A DNA stretch of 64,000 nucleotides from Pseudoalteromonas luteoviolacea DSM 6061 (GTDB lineage Bacteria; Pseudomonadota; Gammaproteobacteria; Enterobacterales; Alteromonadaceae): positions 1 through 64,000 of the forward strand of contig NZ_AUYB01000085.1 of assembly GCF_001625655.1 (NCBI RefSeq), written 5' to 3'. This document shows, in pieces, positions 42,514 to 57,435 of the stretch. Made by a program: the position numbers and the translations under genes. The notes under the pieces were generated by a model that worked only from the letters and a program-made list of their open reading frames with translations, made no database searches and was not told the origin of the DNA. Numbering within the stretch: position 1 is the stretch's first letter; each line of letters begins with the position of its first letter.

Positions 42514-42753
42514 TTACTTTCCTTTTTTCAAAAGATAGCGATAAGGGACATCATCCGTTTCTTTTGCCACCAGAGTATGATCCATAAATTCGCAAAAACT
42601 GGGAATATCTCGAGTTGTAGATGGATCATCGGCTAAGATTAAAAGCGTTTCACCATTGTTCATTTTACGTACCATGCCTCTGATCATCATCACAGGTTCT
42701 GGGCAGCGCAGTCCAATTGCATCCAATGTATGGTCGGTATTATCAAAGCTCAT
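42514..42753 (-). CDS. tusA: Sulfurtransferase TusA
   Basis: TusA accepts persulfide sulfur from IscS and passes it on for 2-thiouridine synthesis at tRNA wobble positions. The 79-residue protein has the active cysteine in LRCPEPVMM (Cys18) and the family end YRYLLKKGK. It is close to E. coli TusA over its whole length. It stands alone and is convergent with the small lipoprotein gene. Confidence 0.95.
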   Translation of the reverse strand: MSFDNTDHTLDAIGLRCPEPVMMIRGMVRKMNNGETLLILADDPSTTRDIPSFCEFMDHTLVAKETDDVPYRYLLKKGK

Positions 42754-42874
42754 AAAGTAACTCTTGAGAAAAATATAAAGGCGCTATTTTAACGTGCTAA
42801 GTATAGTGATTTAAAGAGGGTTAAGTATAAATGATGGGGCAAGAGTGTAAGTAAATAAATCCATGGTAAAGAAA

Positions 42875-42904
42875 AAGGCAAAGTACCAAAAGTCACTTTG
42901 CCTT
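42875..42904 (-). terminator. Rho-independent terminator after fadA
   Basis: AAGGCAAAGT and ACTTTGCCTT form a 10-bp stem; on the minus strand TTTTCTTT follows. It lies 40 bases after the fadA stop codon. Confidence 0.88.
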
Positions 42905-42943
42905 GGTCACCAAGTTGAATTTGGCTATGACAACAAATAGGCG

Positions 42944-46274
<3,331 letters not shown>

Positions 46275-46289
46275 ACTGGTTCTCCGTGA

Positions 46290-46306
46290 CACTGGTACGA
46301 TGAGTT
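46290..46306 (-). promoter_or_regulatory. FadR-like operator in the fadB leader
   Basis: On the plus strand it reads CACTGGTACGATGAGTT, matching most informative positions of the E. coli FadR consensus (ANCTGGTCSGACSTGNT). It lies 16-32 bases upstream of fadB, a place like the downstream operator of E. coli fadB. PsrA is an alternative regulator in this order, but I see no PsrA-type palindrome here. Confidence 0.35.
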
Positions 46307-46622
46307 GTCATTTCATCCAGTGTGGCTTCTTTGAATGAAAATTGCAATGAAAAATTTACCGCAGATTTACTGAAAACCAAGAATCGGGATGATAAGGTGG
46401 CTAAGTGCATGGATTGAACTAAGGTGTCTTATGGTTAGCGCATTCAGTTTATTTAAACCTTTAATCATGCATAACTTTGTGAAGAGGTATGTTGAAAGAT
46501 ATATACCCGTCGCGCATTGCGCGTAAAAGTTAAGGAGAATGCCTGAGTCTATGTTTAGTTTTTTATTTTTATCTCTCTCAGCGCATTGATATACAACGCA
46601 TTTATGTAAAGTATAGGTCGTT
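46307..46622. other. Gap between fadB and slt
   Basis: It should contain the divergent promoters of fadBA and slt. A short CGCGCATTGCGCG imperfect palindrome lies near 46510. I see no gene in it. Confidence 0.45.
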
Positions 46623-48533
46623 ATGAAATTATGGTTCTCTGGTCTTGTTGCCAGTAGTATTTGCGCCTGTTTTTCTATTGTGAGTGTGAACTCATACGCG
46701 CAAAAGGCACATCAAGATTTTCTCACTGCTGAGCGTGTTGCTTGGTCTGGCAATCATGCCAAGTTCAAGCAGTCTCTGGTCTCTTTAGATCACCCGCTCA
46801 AACCCTATGTGGAAATGACATTTTATAAACGTCATCCAAAATTAAAATATCAAGATGATATTGCACAGTTTTTGTCTGTGTATGATCACACCCCTCTAGA
46901 CTGGCCAGTAAGAAAAAGCTGGTTAAATTACCTTAAACGTCGCGGTAAAAAAGCACTTTTTATAGAGCACTATCAAGAAACAAATAATGCCGATTTGAAA
47001 TGTAGCTACTTACAATTTCAACTGGACTTGGGCGCACCGCAAAAGGCCATCTTGGATCAAGTAGCACCGCTTTGGGTGGTTGGAAAGTCTCAACCTAAAG
47101 CGTGTGATAAGTTGTTTTCAGCGTGGCAAAAAGCCGGCTATCGTTCCCAAGAGTTAATTTGGCAGCGTATCACTAAAGCCGCACAGGACGGGCAAACGTC
47201 TTTGGTCAAATATCTCAAAACATTGTTGCCTAGAAATGAGGCCTATTTGGCTGACTTGTATGTAGCTGTGCGCAGAGATCCAAGTGCTGCTGCGGGATTG
47301 TATCGCTATAAAAAACGCACATTGAAAGAAAGCGAAATCGCGGTTTATGGTGTTCGCAGGCTAATTTGGCGAGATCCAAAGTTAGCTTTGCGCGCATGGG
47401 ATAAGCTACAAGGGATGTTTGATTTTAGTCAGGCGCAAAAGGACAGTGTGGCCTATCGGTTTGCTCTGGCGTTGGCGTCAAAAGGCCATGAACAGGCACG
47501 CTTTTGGTTGAACAAAGTGCCAGTAGAAAAACAGGACGTCAAGCTTCGTCAGTGGTTAATGAGTAATATGCTCAAAGAGCAGGATTGGGCTGGCATTGCT
47601 GCTTTATTTACGGGTATGCAAAACCTCAGCAATGGGCAAACTTACTGGTTAGGGTACAGCTATTTTAAGCGGGGTGATAATGCGAAAGCCACAGCTCTTT
47701 GGCAAAACCTTGCGTTAAAGCGAGATTATTATGGCTTCCTAGCGGCGGCACGTTTGGACTTACCACCAGCAATGAACGCCAAAGAGTTGGATGTGGCAGA
47801 TCACACATTGCAAACAGTCTCACAAGCTCCGGGGTTTAAAAGAGCGAAAGCATTATACGAGTTAGACCGGTTTACTCAGGCAAGGCGAGAGTGGAACTAC
47901 TTGACCAATACCTCGAGTACAGAAGAAAAGCTTGCGGCTTCTTTATTAGCTGCTGAACTTGACTGGTATGACAGCACCATTTATACCCTTGCGCAGATCA
48001 AGGCGTGGAACTACGTTGATCTGCGCTTTCCTATGGCATTTGATACTTTATTCGAACGCTACAGTGAGCGAAACCGAGTTGACTTGGCATGGAGTTATGC
48101 AGTTGCCAGAAGAGAGAGTAGCTTTGCACCGGATGCCCGTTCAACCGCAGATGCATATGGATTAATGCAACTCCTTCCGAGTACAGCTAAATATGTCGCT
48201 AAAAAACGAGTGACAAAACAACAGTTAATGAAACCGGCAACAAATATCCGTTTGGGTACGGACTATTTGGAGTATTTGAAACGCAAAACTCGTGGTAATG
48301 AGATTCTTGCAACGGCGTCTTATAACGCGGGCTATCATCGTGTAAAACGTTGGGTACCAAGCGAAGCCATGCCTGCTGAATTATGGATAGAATTAATTCC
48401 GTACCGTGAAACCCGTGACTACGTAAAAAATGTAATGGCATACCGGCAGGTTTACCACACTAAATTAGGGCGAGAAGGGAATGTGTTGGCAGGGATCTTG
48501 GATATGAGTATAGGTGGCAAACCCAAACGCTAG
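46623..48533 (+). CDS. slt: Soluble lytic murein transglycosylase
   Basis: Slt cleaves the MurNAc-GlcNAc bond of peptidoglycan and leaves 1,6-anhydro ends. The 636-residue periplasmic protein has a signal peptide (about 1-26, NSYA-Q), a long alpha-superhelical U/L-domain rich in helical repeats, and the C-terminal SLT domain with the catalytic glutamate E498 in ARRESSFAPDA, followed by AYGLMQLLPSTA and ATASYNAG. The length agrees with Slt70. Confidence 0.95.
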   Translation: MKLWFSGLVASSICACFSIVSVNSYAQKAHQDFLTAERVAWSGNHAKFKQSLVSLDHPLKPYVEMTFYKRHPKLKYQDDIAQFLSVYDHTPLDWPVRKSWLNYLKRRGKKALFIEHYQETNNADLKCSYLQFQLDLGAPQKAILDQVAPLWVVGKSQPKACDKLFSAWQKAGYRSQELIWQRITKAAQDGQTSLVKYLKTLLPRNEAYLADLYVAVRRDPSAAAGLYRYKKRTLKESEIAVYGVRRLIWRDPKLALRAWDKLQGMFDFSQAQKDSVAYRFALALASKGHEQARFWLNKVPVEKQDVKLRQWLMSNMLKEQDWAGIAALFTGMQNLSNGQTYWLGYSYFKRGDNAKATALWQNLALKRDYYGFLAAARLDLPPAMNAKELDVADHTLQTVSQAPGFKRAKALYELDRFTQARREWNYLTNTSSTEEKLAASLLAAELDWYDSTIYTLAQIKAWNYVDLRFPMAFDTLFERYSERNRVDLAWSYAVARRESSFAPDARSTADAYGLMQLLPSTAKYVAKKRVTKQQLMKPATNIRLGTDYLEYLKRKTRGNEILATASYNAGYHRVKRWVPSEAMPAELWIELIPYRETRDYVKNVMAYRQVYHTKLGREGNVLAGILDMSIGGKPKR

Positions 48534-48623
48534 TTGCGGTTTTTCACAATGCAGGGTCGACTGCATGGCATCGTTTTTAGGACGGTGCTATGTTAGACTC
48601 AGTGACTATAAAAATTAAATTAA

Positions 48624-49958
<1,335 letters not shown>

Positions 49959-50000
49959 TTCGTGTATTGCGCGATTAAAGTCATATCGATTAAAACCATA

Positions 50001-50027
50001 AAAGGAGTCTCAAAGGGCTCCTTTTTT
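50001..50027 (+). terminator. Rho-independent terminator after pepQ
   Basis: AAAGGAG pairs with CTCCTTT, with a run of T at the end. It lies between pepQ and the YigZ-family gene. Confidence 0.8.
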
Positions 50028-50043
50028 CACAACTATGTAGTGT

Positions 50044-50658
50044 ATGTCAGAATATAATATCCCCAGTGAAACAATTCGTTATCACGAAGAAATAAAGAAA
50101 AGCACCTTCATTGTACATATTGCTCATACGCCAACATTGGAGGAGGCGAAGGCATTTATTAGCAGTATCAATGAAGAGTTTCCTGATGCTAGACACAATT
50201 GCTGGGCGCATGTTGCGGGAGCGCCTGGTGGGAGTCACGTCTTGGGTTTCTCTGATGATGGGGAGCCAAATGGGACCGCTGGCAAACCCATGCTCAATGT
50301 TTTAATGGGTTCGGGCATTGGTGAGGTCACAGCTGTGACAACACGCTACTTTGGTGGCATAAAACTGGGTACTGGTGGTCTAGTACGCGCATATGGTGGA
50401 ACTTTAAATAATGCGTTGAGAGAGCTGCCAACGGCGCTCAAAGTGCCATCTGTTATTTTGTTTGGAGATTCTGACTATGCGTTACAAGGAGTCATTGAGC
50501 AGCATCTTGCAAGTCTTTATCAAGTACTCGGCATTAAGCATACTTTTGCTGCAACCGTTGGCTGGCAAATAGAGATTGATGCAAGAGAGGCGGAGACCGC
50601 GATTCAGTCTATCTATGATTTAACCCATGGTAGTGTGTCATTTAAAATACAAAAGTGA
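50044..50658 (+). CDS. yigZ: YigZ/IMPACT family protein
   Basis: This 204-residue member of the UPF0029/IMPACT family has the hallmark segments DARHNCWAHV, FSDDGEPNGTAGKPML and TRYFGGIKLGTGGLVRAYGG in the N-terminal domain and a small C-terminal ferredoxin-like domain (about 140-204). The family is linked to translation regulation in eukaryotes; the bacterial function is not firmly known. It keeps the pepQ-yigZ-trkH order of E. coli. Confidence 0.92.
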   Translation: MSEYNIPSETIRYHEEIKKSTFIVHIAHTPTLEEAKAFISSINEEFPDARHNCWAHVAGAPGGSHVLGFSDDGEPNGTAGKPMLNVLMGSGIGEVTAVTTRYFGGIKLGTGGLVRAYGGTLNNALRELPTALKVPSVILFGDSDYALQGVIEQHLASLYQVLGIKHTFAATVGWQIEIDAREAETAIQSIYDLTHGSVSFKIQK

Positions 50659-50741
50659 TTGATTTCACATGTTACGTGGTTTACTAACGCCTGAGGGTAT
50701 TAGACAATCAAAACTAATCATAACAACAAGCGATCTGCGTT

Positions 50742-52193
50742 ATGCAATTTCGTACCATCATAAAAATTCTCGGCCAACTTGTTGCGCTGTTTAGCATTAC
50801 TATGGTGCCACCCGCGATTGTATCTTTGATATACAAAGATGGTGGTGGTGTACCATTTGTACTTGCTTTTATTTTCAGTGTACTCATTGGTCTTATGGCC
50901 TATTACCCCAACCGCAAGGAGCGAGGCGAACTCAAAGCCAGAGAAGGCTTCTTAATTGTGGTTCTTTTTTGGCTGGTACTGGGCTCTTTTGCATCAGTGC
51001 CCCTCATATTCTTAGACGAACCGAACTTATCCTTTGCAGATGCCGTATTTGAAGCTTTCTCCGGTCTAACTACGACAGGTGCTACGGTGTTAACTGGGAT
51101 AGAGTATTTGCCTAAATCGGTTTTATTCTATCGCCAGCAACTACAGTGGCTTGGCGGTATGGGTATCATTGTTTTGGCCGTCGCTGTACTACCTATGCTA
51201 GGCGTCGGTGGCATGCAGTTATACCGAGCAGAAACGCCGGGGCCTGTTAAAGACTCAAAAATGACGCCGCGCATTGCTGATACTGCAAAGCACCTTTGGT
51301 ACATTTATGTTGCGCTCACCGCCGCTTGTACAGCCGCATATAAGGTTGCTGGTATGGGCTGGTTTGATGCAATTTGTCATGCTTTTGCGACAATAGCAAT
51401 CGGTGGATTCTCCACCTACGATGCCTCAATTGGTCATTTCGACAGCCCCATGATCAACTTTATTTGCGTGGTATTTTTGTTGATAGCCGCAATCAACTTT
51501 TCACTTCATTATGCAGCTGTTGCTAGTCGCAGTGTACGAGCGTATCTGCGGGATCCCGAGTTTAAAGTTTTCCTGTTTATCCAATTGGCGCTGGTGGTTA
51601 TATGTTTTGCAGTATTGTCTTCAAATCAAGTTTATAGCGATGGCGACGAAACGCTTGATCATGCGTTGTTTCAAGCCGTATCAATTAGTACCACAGCGGG
51701 CTTTGCGACAGATAGCTTTTCGGCATGGCCCTTATTTTTGCCAATACTGTTAATATTTTCTAGCTTTATAGGCGGGTGTGCTGGCTCCACGGGAGGAGGC
51801 ATGAAAGTGGTGCGTGTATTCTTGCTGTATTTACAAGGGATCCGAGAGCTCAACCGTTTAGTACACCCAAGGGCAATATATTCCATCAAACTTGGCCGCA
51901 AAGCATTACCTGATAAAGTAGTTGAAGCTGTATGGGGGTTCTTCTCAGCCTATGCATTGGTATTTGTAATTATCATGATTGCTTTGCTTGGTACTGGTCT
52001 AGATAACATTACAGCGTTCTCTGCAACAGCTGCTTGTTTAAATAACCTGGGTCCTGGTTTGGGTGATGTGGCTGCCCATTATGGTGATATCAGCGATACT
52101 GCAAAATGGATACTTACATTGGCCATGGTTTTTGGTCGTTTGGAAATATTTACTTTACTCGTTCTCTTTACCCCTACCTTCTGGCGTGGTTAA
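50742..52193 (+). CDS. trkH: Potassium uptake protein TrkH
   Basis: TrkH is the channel-like subunit of Trk potassium uptake. The 483-residue membrane protein has four pore-loop repeats whose filter segments are visible as TTTGATVL, AIGGFSTY, STTAGFATDS and NNLGPGLGD. The regulatory subunit TrkA is encoded 1 kb away on the other strand (53157-54533). The start is at an ATG at 50742. Confidence 0.96.
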   Translation: MQFRTIIKILGQLVALFSITMVPPAIVSLIYKDGGGVPFVLAFIFSVLIGLMAYYPNRKERGELKAREGFLIVVLFWLVLGSFASVPLIFLDEPNLSFADAVFEAFSGLTTTGATVLTGIEYLPKSVLFYRQQLQWLGGMGIIVLAVAVLPMLGVGGMQLYRAETPGPVKDSKMTPRIADTAKHLWYIYVALTAACTAAYKVAGMGWFDAICHAFATIAIGGFSTYDASIGHFDSPMINFICVVFLLIAAINFSLHYAAVASRSVRAYLRDPEFKVFLFIQLALVVICFAVLSSNQVYSDGDETLDHALFQAVSISTTAGFATDSFSAWPLFLPILLIFSSFIGGCAGSTGGGMKVVRVFLLYLQGIRELNRLVHPRAIYSIKLGRKALPDKVVEAVWGFFSAYALVFVIIMIALLGTGLDNITAFSATAACLNNLGPGLGDVAAHYGDISDTAKWILTLAMVFGRLEIFTLLVLFTPTFWRG

Positions 52194-52425
52194 TCTGCTA
52201 ATTTTCAAAAGATTAACGCGGATTTAGCCCCATGGATGGGGCTAAAAAAACCTTCTCATAACAAAGCATGGCATCGGCTTTTTTCATCACTACTATTTCT
52301 TAGTTATCTGAAATTATTAAAGTTTTTGTTCTTTTGGACGATAAAAGGACGGTAGTTAAATTATGGCGTCATAAAATTTTGCCATGCTGCTAAAATTAAG
52401 ACTAAATAAGTAAAGGGCTTTTATC

Positions 52426-53103
52426 ATGACTAAAAGTGAGTTGGCAGAAAACCGTTTGCAGGTGCTACAAATGCAAGCGGGTAGTATTGTTGATATGGAA
52501 ATCGTATTGCCAGCGAATCGTAAGCGTATCAAAACAGAGTTTGTGGGTGCATTAGAAAACCAGTTTATTATTCTCAATCAGCCTAGTCATCAGCGCTTGG
52601 GAGCTGCACTTGACTATGTCAAAGAGGGCACAGAGGTTATTGTTCGCGCTCTACCTGAGGAGGCTGATGGACAAATTATCGCATTCAAAGAAACCATCAA
52701 AGCGGTCACCACACACCCAGCCCGCTTAATTTACCTCTATTACCCGAATGAAGTACAAACCTATAAATTGCGTGCACAAACACGTATCCCAACTTTAATA
52801 CCCGCGGTGTTGAGTGTTGAGGGTAAGAGTGAAGTTGGGGTGATAAAAGATATTTCACTGGCGGGCTTAATGTTTGATGTGCAAAGAACACACCTACCTG
52901 AAGAGTTAAAAGAGTTGACCTGTGAAATCTTAATTGAAGGTAAAGAGTCTCAAAAAGCGGTGCTGACTGGCACTGTGTGCCGCGTCAAAGAAAGCCATGA
53001 AGACATCATCTCATTGGGGATACACCTAGAAAGTCAAGACAAAGAAGTGCAGGCAATTTTAAAAGATTACTTAATTGATATCTCTGCACTCAATCACGAG
53101 TAA
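52426..53103 (+). CDS. PilZ-domain c-di-GMP binding protein (YcgR-like)
   Basis: The 225-residue cytoplasmic protein has an N-terminal YcgR-type beta-barrel (about 15-100) and a PilZ domain (about 115-220). Both parts of the c-di-GMP motif are present: R116-A-Q-T-R120 and D142-I-S-L-A-G147. YcgR-type proteins slow the flagellar motor when c-di-GMP rises; here there is no flagellar gene nearby. It lies between trkH and trkA on its own promoter. It could equally serve pilus or biofilm control. Confidence 0.85.
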   Translation: MTKSELAENRLQVLQMQAGSIVDMEIVLPANRKRIKTEFVGALENQFIILNQPSHQRLGAALDYVKEGTEVIVRALPEEADGQIIAFKETIKAVTTHPARLIYLYYPNEVQTYKLRAQTRIPTLIPAVLSVEGKSEVGVIKDISLAGLMFDVQRTHLPEELKELTCEILIEGKESQKAVLTGTVCRVKESHEDIISLGIHLESQDKEVQAILKDYLIDISALNHE

Positions 53104-53118
53104 AATTGGTATAGAGGC

Positions 53119-53142
53119 GGCATGTTTGTTATCAAACATGCC
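53119..53142. terminator. Hairpin between convergent PilZ and trkA genes
   Basis: GGCATGTTTG and CAAACATGCC form a perfect 10-bp stem with a TTAT loop. There is no T-run, but the place between convergent genes suits a bidirectional terminator. Confidence 0.55.
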
Positions 53143-53156
53143 TGATTGGGAGCGAA

Positions 53157-54533
53157 TTAGACAAATAAAGCACTGACTTGGAATAGCTTTTCAACTACGC
53201 CTATTTGTTTTTTATCAATTAAAAACATAATGACATGATCGCCAGATTCGATGACGGTGTGGTCGTGAGCAATTAGTACTTCGGAATCGCGAACAATTGC
53301 GCCTATGGTTGTACCATGTGGGAGCTTGATATCGCGAATAGCTCTTCCCACCACCTTTGACGTATTTTCGTCACCATGGGCAACTGCTTCAATCGCTTCT
53401 GCTGCACCCTTACGCAATGAATATACGTTGACGATGTCGCCTCGTCTAACATGGGTCAACAGTGCAGAAATAGTGGCTTGTTGTGGAGATATAGCGATAT
53501 CTATTTCACCACCTTGTACCAAATCCACATAGGCACTACGCTGAATGAGCACCATCGTTTTTTGTGCGCCCATGCGTTTTGCGAGCATGGCCGCCATAAT
53601 GTTGGCTTCATCATCATTAGTCACAGCGATAAAGACATCAACTTGCTCGATATGTTCTTCGGATAATAACTCTTGATCAGAGGCATCGCCACAAAATACG
53701 ACAGTGTTATCAAGCATTTCAGACAACTGAGACGCCCGGCCGAGGTTACGCTCAATCAGTTTTACACTGTGGTTCTTTTCAAGCGAACGAGCGAGCCCCG
53801 CTCCAATATTGCCTCCGCCTGCAATCATTATTTTTTTGTATGATTGCTCAAGCTTTTGAAGTTCATTCATGACTGCGCGAATATGTTTTGTCGCAGCAAT
53901 AAAGAAAACCTCATCATCTGCTTCAATCACGGTGGTACCAAGCGGTTTTATGGCTTTACCTTGACGGTAAATGGCCGCTACGCGTGTGTCAACATTCGGA
54001 ATATGCTCTTTTAAAGCCGATAGAGCATAACCTACTAATAGACCACCATAATAGGCTTTTACAGCTACCAATGACAGCATACCATCAGCAAATTGCAGTA
54101 CTTGCAGTGCACCTGGGTAGTCAATTAAGCGGCGGATATATTTGGTGACCAGTTGTTCTGGGGCAATGTAGTGATCTACTGGTAAATCATCGTTATGAAA
54201 TAGCTTTTCTCGATAATCTAGGTATTGCTCGGAGCGGATCCGAGCAATCTTAGTCGGCGTATTGAAAATACTATAGGCAACCTGACATGCGATCATGTTC
54301 ACTTCATCTGAGCTGGTAACTGCGATGATCATATCGGCATCTTCAGCACCTGCTTGCCTTAATACCTCTGGGTGAGCACTGTGCCCATTCACGCCTTGTA
54401 AGTCGTACTTGTCTTGCAATTCGCGAAGGCGCTCTCCATCGATATCAACGACGGTGATTTCGTTTTGTTCACCGACGAGGTTTTCAGCGAGTGTGCCACC
54501 AACTTGTCCGGCACCTAAAATAATGATTTTCAT
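53157..54533 (-). CDS. trkA: Trk potassium uptake regulator TrkA
   Basis: TrkA is the cytoplasmic nucleotide-binding ring that gates TrkH. The 458-residue protein has two RCK units; the NAD motifs are [13 protein letters not shown] (7-19) and [14 protein letters not shown] (about 240-253), each followed by a TrkA-C domain. It is the last gene of the minus-strand run def-fmt-rsmB-trkA, the order seen in E. coli. Confidence 0.96.
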   Translation of the reverse strand: MKIIILGAGQVGGTLAENLVGEQNEITVVDIDGERLRELQDKYDLQGVNGHSAHPEVLRQAGAEDADMIIAVTSSDEVNMIACQVAYSIFNTPTKIARIRSEQYLDYREKLFHNDDLPVDHYIAPEQLVTKYIRRLIDYPGALQVLQFADGMLSLVAVKAYYGGLLVGYALSALKEHIPNVDTRVAAIYRQGKAIKPLGTTVIEADDEVFFIAATKHIRAVMNELQKLEQSYKKIMIAGGGNIGAGLARSLEKNHSVKLIERNLGRASQLSEMLDNTVVFCGDASDQELLSEEHIEQVDVFIAVTNDDEANIMAAMLAKRMGAQKTMVLIQRSAYVDLVQGGEIDIAISPQQATISALLTHVRRGDIVNVYSLRKGAAEAIEAVAHGDENTSKVVGRAIRDIKLPHGTTIGAIVRDSEVLIAHDHTVIESGDHVIMFLIDKKQIGVVEKLFQVSALFV

Positions 54534-54551
54534 AGCTCAAACTTACAGTTT

Positions 54552-55835
54552 TTATTGTTTTTGCAACTTGGCGTAATAGAAGCCATCCGTGGTACCTGGC
54601 AATAATTGCAAACCGGGTTGTTCGGCGTTGTCTTTCTCGTGCAGTGGAATATGCTGAGCATTGTCTGTACGCGCTAAAAAGGCTTTAATCTGCTCATGAT
54701 TTTCATCCGGAAGCACTGAACAAGTGGCGTACACTAACGTACCGCCAGTTTTTAACAATGGCCAGATATTGTCTAAAATCTTGGCCTGCAATGTCGCCAG
54801 TTCGTCAATATCAGCAGCCCTTCGTAACCACTTTATATCTGGGTGTCGGCGTATCACTCCAGTTGCAGAACAAGGTACGTCCAACAGAATACGATCAAAT
54901 TGTTCGCCTTGCCACCAATCGTCTGGCTGATCAGCCAAACCGTGTACGCAATCGGCATGTAAAGAGAGACGGTTTAGATTGTCGGTTACGCGTTCTAGTC
55001 TTTTGGCATCAGCATCTAGCGCTGTGACCTTTGCATCAGCAAGTTCTAAAATATGACAGGTTTTACCTCCCGGCGCAGCGCACGCGTCAAGGATGTTATC
55101 GCCATCTTGCGGGGCCAGCAGTCTGCCAGCCATTTGCGCCGCGGCATCCTGAACAGAGCTTGCGCCTTGTTCGAAATCAGGCAATTCTTTTACATCGACT
55201 GGACGAGTAAGCAATATGCCGTCTTCAATCTCGCTATTCAAACTGTGGGCAATACTCGCTTTATCTAGTTTTGCAGAGTAAGCCGCTGTGGAACCTTGTT
55301 GTTGATTCACACGTAACCACATGGGGGCCTGTTGCTGGTTCGACTCTAAGATAGTTTGCCAATCTTGTGGGTAGGCAGCTTGCAGTTTTTTAATAAACCA
55401 ACTCGGATGATTGTATTGGCATACCAAAATTGCATTGGCGCTTGCTTCCAACTCAGTTTGTTGGCGCTGAAAGTTGCGTAAGACTGCATTGACGAGGCTT
55501 TTCATTCCTGGTGCACGCAGCGGGTTTAAGGCGTTTACTGTTTCTGCAACTGCAGCGTGTGCTGGTACGCGCATATGTTGTAATTGGTAGATACCTACAT
55601 ACAACAAGAACTGAAAAACGCGTCGTTTACCACGAAGAGGCTGGTCCAATAAATTTTGGCAATAGTGCTCAAGACTGGGTAAATAACGCAGAACGCCGTA
55701 ACACATTTGCTGCAGTAGAGCACGGTCTTTAGGTGGCAGTTGCTGGCTAGCATAGGGAAGCTGCGCGGTCAGTGAGTTTCCTTTATCCACAACTTGAAAT
55801 AATGTTTGCGCCGCCAGCGCGCGTACATTTGCCAT
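54552..55835 (-). CDS. rsmB: 16S rRNA (cytosine967-C5)-methyltransferase
   Basis: RsmB (Sun/Fmu) methylates C967 of 16S rRNA. The 427-residue protein has an N-terminal NusB-like helical domain (1-135) and a SAM-binding domain with the segment DACAAPGGKTCHILEL and the catalytic cysteines in DVPCSATGVIRRHPD and ATCSVLPDEN. Its start overlaps the fmt stop codon by one base. Confidence 0.96.
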   Translation of the reverse strand: MANVRALAAQTLFQVVDKGNSLTAQLPYASQQLPPKDRALLQQMCYGVLRYLPSLEHYCQNLLDQPLRGKRRVFQFLLYVGIYQLQHMRVPAHAAVAETVNALNPLRAPGMKSLVNAVLRNFQRQQTELEASANAILVCQYNHPSWFIKKLQAAYPQDWQTILESNQQQAPMWLRVNQQQGSTAAYSAKLDKASIAHSLNSEIEDGILLTRPVDVKELPDFEQGASSVQDAAAQMAGRLLAPQDGDNILDACAAPGGKTCHILELADAKVTALDADAKRLERVTDNLNRLSLHADCVHGLADQPDDWWQGEQFDRILLDVPCSATGVIRRHPDIKWLRRAADIDELATLQAKILDNIWPLLKTGGTLVYATCSVLPDENHEQIKAFLARTDNAQHIPLHEKDNAEQPGLQLLPGTTDGFYYAKLQKQ

Positions 55836-56779
55836 TATGCGCCCACCTTATTGCCCGGTGTTACCCAATCAGCACGGCCATTTAAAAAGTCTTGTGCCGT
55901 CATGGGCTTTTTACCTTGGGGTTGTAGTTCTGTGATTTGCAGTGCATTTTCTCCGCAGGCAATAATGATCCCTTGTTTGGAAGCGTCGATGACTGTGCCT
56001 GGCTCACCTGTTTGCGCAACAACTTCTGCGTGCCAAATTTTCACTGTTTGCGATTGCATTTGGGTGAAGCACATTGGCCATGGGTTGAATGCGCGAATGT
56101 TACGTTCGATTTGTTCAGCACTCATTTGCCAGTCAATTTCAGCTTCTTGCTTGGAAAGCTTTTTAGCATAATTAGACAGGGCATCATCTTGCTTTTCTGG
56201 AGTGATTTCACCAGCAGCTAGTTTATCAAGTGTTTCGACTAGTGCGCTTGGCCCCAGCTCTGCTAACTTAGCATATAGGCTGGCGCTGGTTTCTTTATTA
56301 TCAATTGGACAGGTTGCAATATGTAGCATATCTCCTGTATCTAATCCTTCGTCCATCTGCATGATAGTAACACCCGTTTCGCTGTCACCCGCCCAGATTG
56401 AACGTTGGATTGGCGCAGCACCGCGCCAACGAGGTAATATTGAACCATGAACATTGAGGCAGCCCAGTTTAGGCGTCTCTAAAATTGCTTTTGGCAATAG
56501 CAGCCCGTAAGCAACAACGACCATTACATCTGCGTCGAATGCCGCTAGTTGCGCCGCTGCCTCATCATTTTTTAATGAGGCTGGCTGCACAACGGGTAGA
56601 TCGTGTTCTAAAGCCAAGGTTTTCACCTCACTGGCTTTTAGTTTCTTACCACGACCAGCAGGTTTGTCTGGTGTGCTATATACAGCAACGACTTCGTGAT
56701 GTGAGTCGATTAATGCTTGGAGATGTCGCGCGGCAAAATCAGGCGTGCCCGCAAATACAATACGCAGTGGGTTATTCAC
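55835..56779 (-). CDS. fmt: Methionyl-tRNA formyltransferase
   Basis: Fmt formylates initiator Met-tRNA with 10-formyl-THF. The protein has the catalytic motif [17 protein letters not shown] and SLLP-like loop, the N-terminal [11 protein letters not shown] and a C-terminal OB fold (about 205-310). I choose the GTG at 56779 (314 residues, GGA ten bases upstream); a TTG at 56794 would add five residues but has no ribosome binding site. It lies between def and rsmB. Confidence 0.95.
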   Translation of the reverse strand: MNNPLRIVFAGTPDFAARHLQALIDSHHEVVAVYSTPDKPAGRGKKLKASEVKTLALEHDLPVVQPASLKNDEAAAQLAAFDADVMVVVAYGLLLPKAILETPKLGCLNVHGSILPRWRGAAPIQRSIWAGDSETGVTIMQMDEGLDTGDMLHIATCPIDNKETSASLYAKLAELGPSALVETLDKLAAGEITPEKQDDALSNYAKKLSKQEAEIDWQMSAEQIERNIRAFNPWPMCFTQMQSQTVKIWHAEVVAQTGEPGTVIDASKQGIIIACGENALQITELQPQGKKPMTAQDFLNGRADWVTPGNKVGA

Positions 56780-56809
56780 TAATAAACTGTCCAATTAAAT
56801 TATGTCTGA

Positions 56810-57319
56810 CTATGCTTTAGCCGCTAGGCGGGCTTCTTTTTCAATTTTCTTTTTGATGCGTTGACGCTTGAGAGGCGACAAATAATCAATAAATAGCTTG
56901 CCAACTAAGTGGTCTAATTCGTGTTGAACACAGTTAGAAAGCAGCTCTTGCGCTTCGAATTGATACTCTTCACCGTGTTCATTAAGTGCTTTAACCGTCA
57001 CTTTCTCAGCGCGATCTACTTTTGCATATGAATAAGGCACTGACAGACAACCTTCTTCGCATACCATATTGCCTTCATTGGCAACGATTTCAGGGTTGAT
57101 CAATACATATGGCTCATTACGCTCTTCCGAGACATCGATCACCACAATACGTTGATGAATATTTACCTGAGTTGCGGCGAGGCCAACACCATTTTCGTCA
57201 TACATTGTTTCTAGCATGTCTTTAACGATTTGACGGATTTCATCATTTACTTCTTCAACGGGCTTTGCAACGGTACGCAAACGCTCATCAGGAAACTTAA
57301 GCACTTCTAACTTTGCCAT
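56810..57319 (-). CDS. def: Peptide deformylase
   Basis: Def removes the N-formyl group from new proteins, using ferrous iron. The 169-residue protein has the three motifs GVGLAATQ (44-51), EGCLS with metal ligand Cys91, and QHELDHL with His133, Glu134 and His137. It starts the def-fmt-rsmB-trkA run and is divergent from the LysM gene, as in E. coli. Confidence 0.97.
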   Translation of the reverse strand: MAKLEVLKFPDERLRTVAKPVEEVNDEIRQIVKDMLETMYDENGVGLAATQVNIHQRIVVIDVSEERNEPYVLINPEIVANEGNMVCEEGCLSVPYSYAKVDRAEKVTVKALNEHGEEYQFEAQELLSNCVQHELDHLVGKLFIDYLSPLKRQRIKKKIEKEARLAAKA

Positions 57320-57435
57320 AGATACCTTTTACAGTCTTTCTAAATGGGGTAATGTATGCTCTTATTTTAGCCATTCACGTTCCCCTTTAACAGGTTTTGG
57401 TGGATAATATCTAAAAATAACTCAAGGAAGCATGC

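Noticed and set aside
46537..46590. 15-codon frame after AAGGAG upstream of slt
   Set aside because: Too short, very low complexity, and the ribosome binding site spacing is poor.
52226..52243. AGCCCC/GGGGCT hairpin after trkH as a terminator
   Set aside because: The stem is short and is followed by A residues on the plus strand, so it does not look like an intrinsic terminator in either direction.
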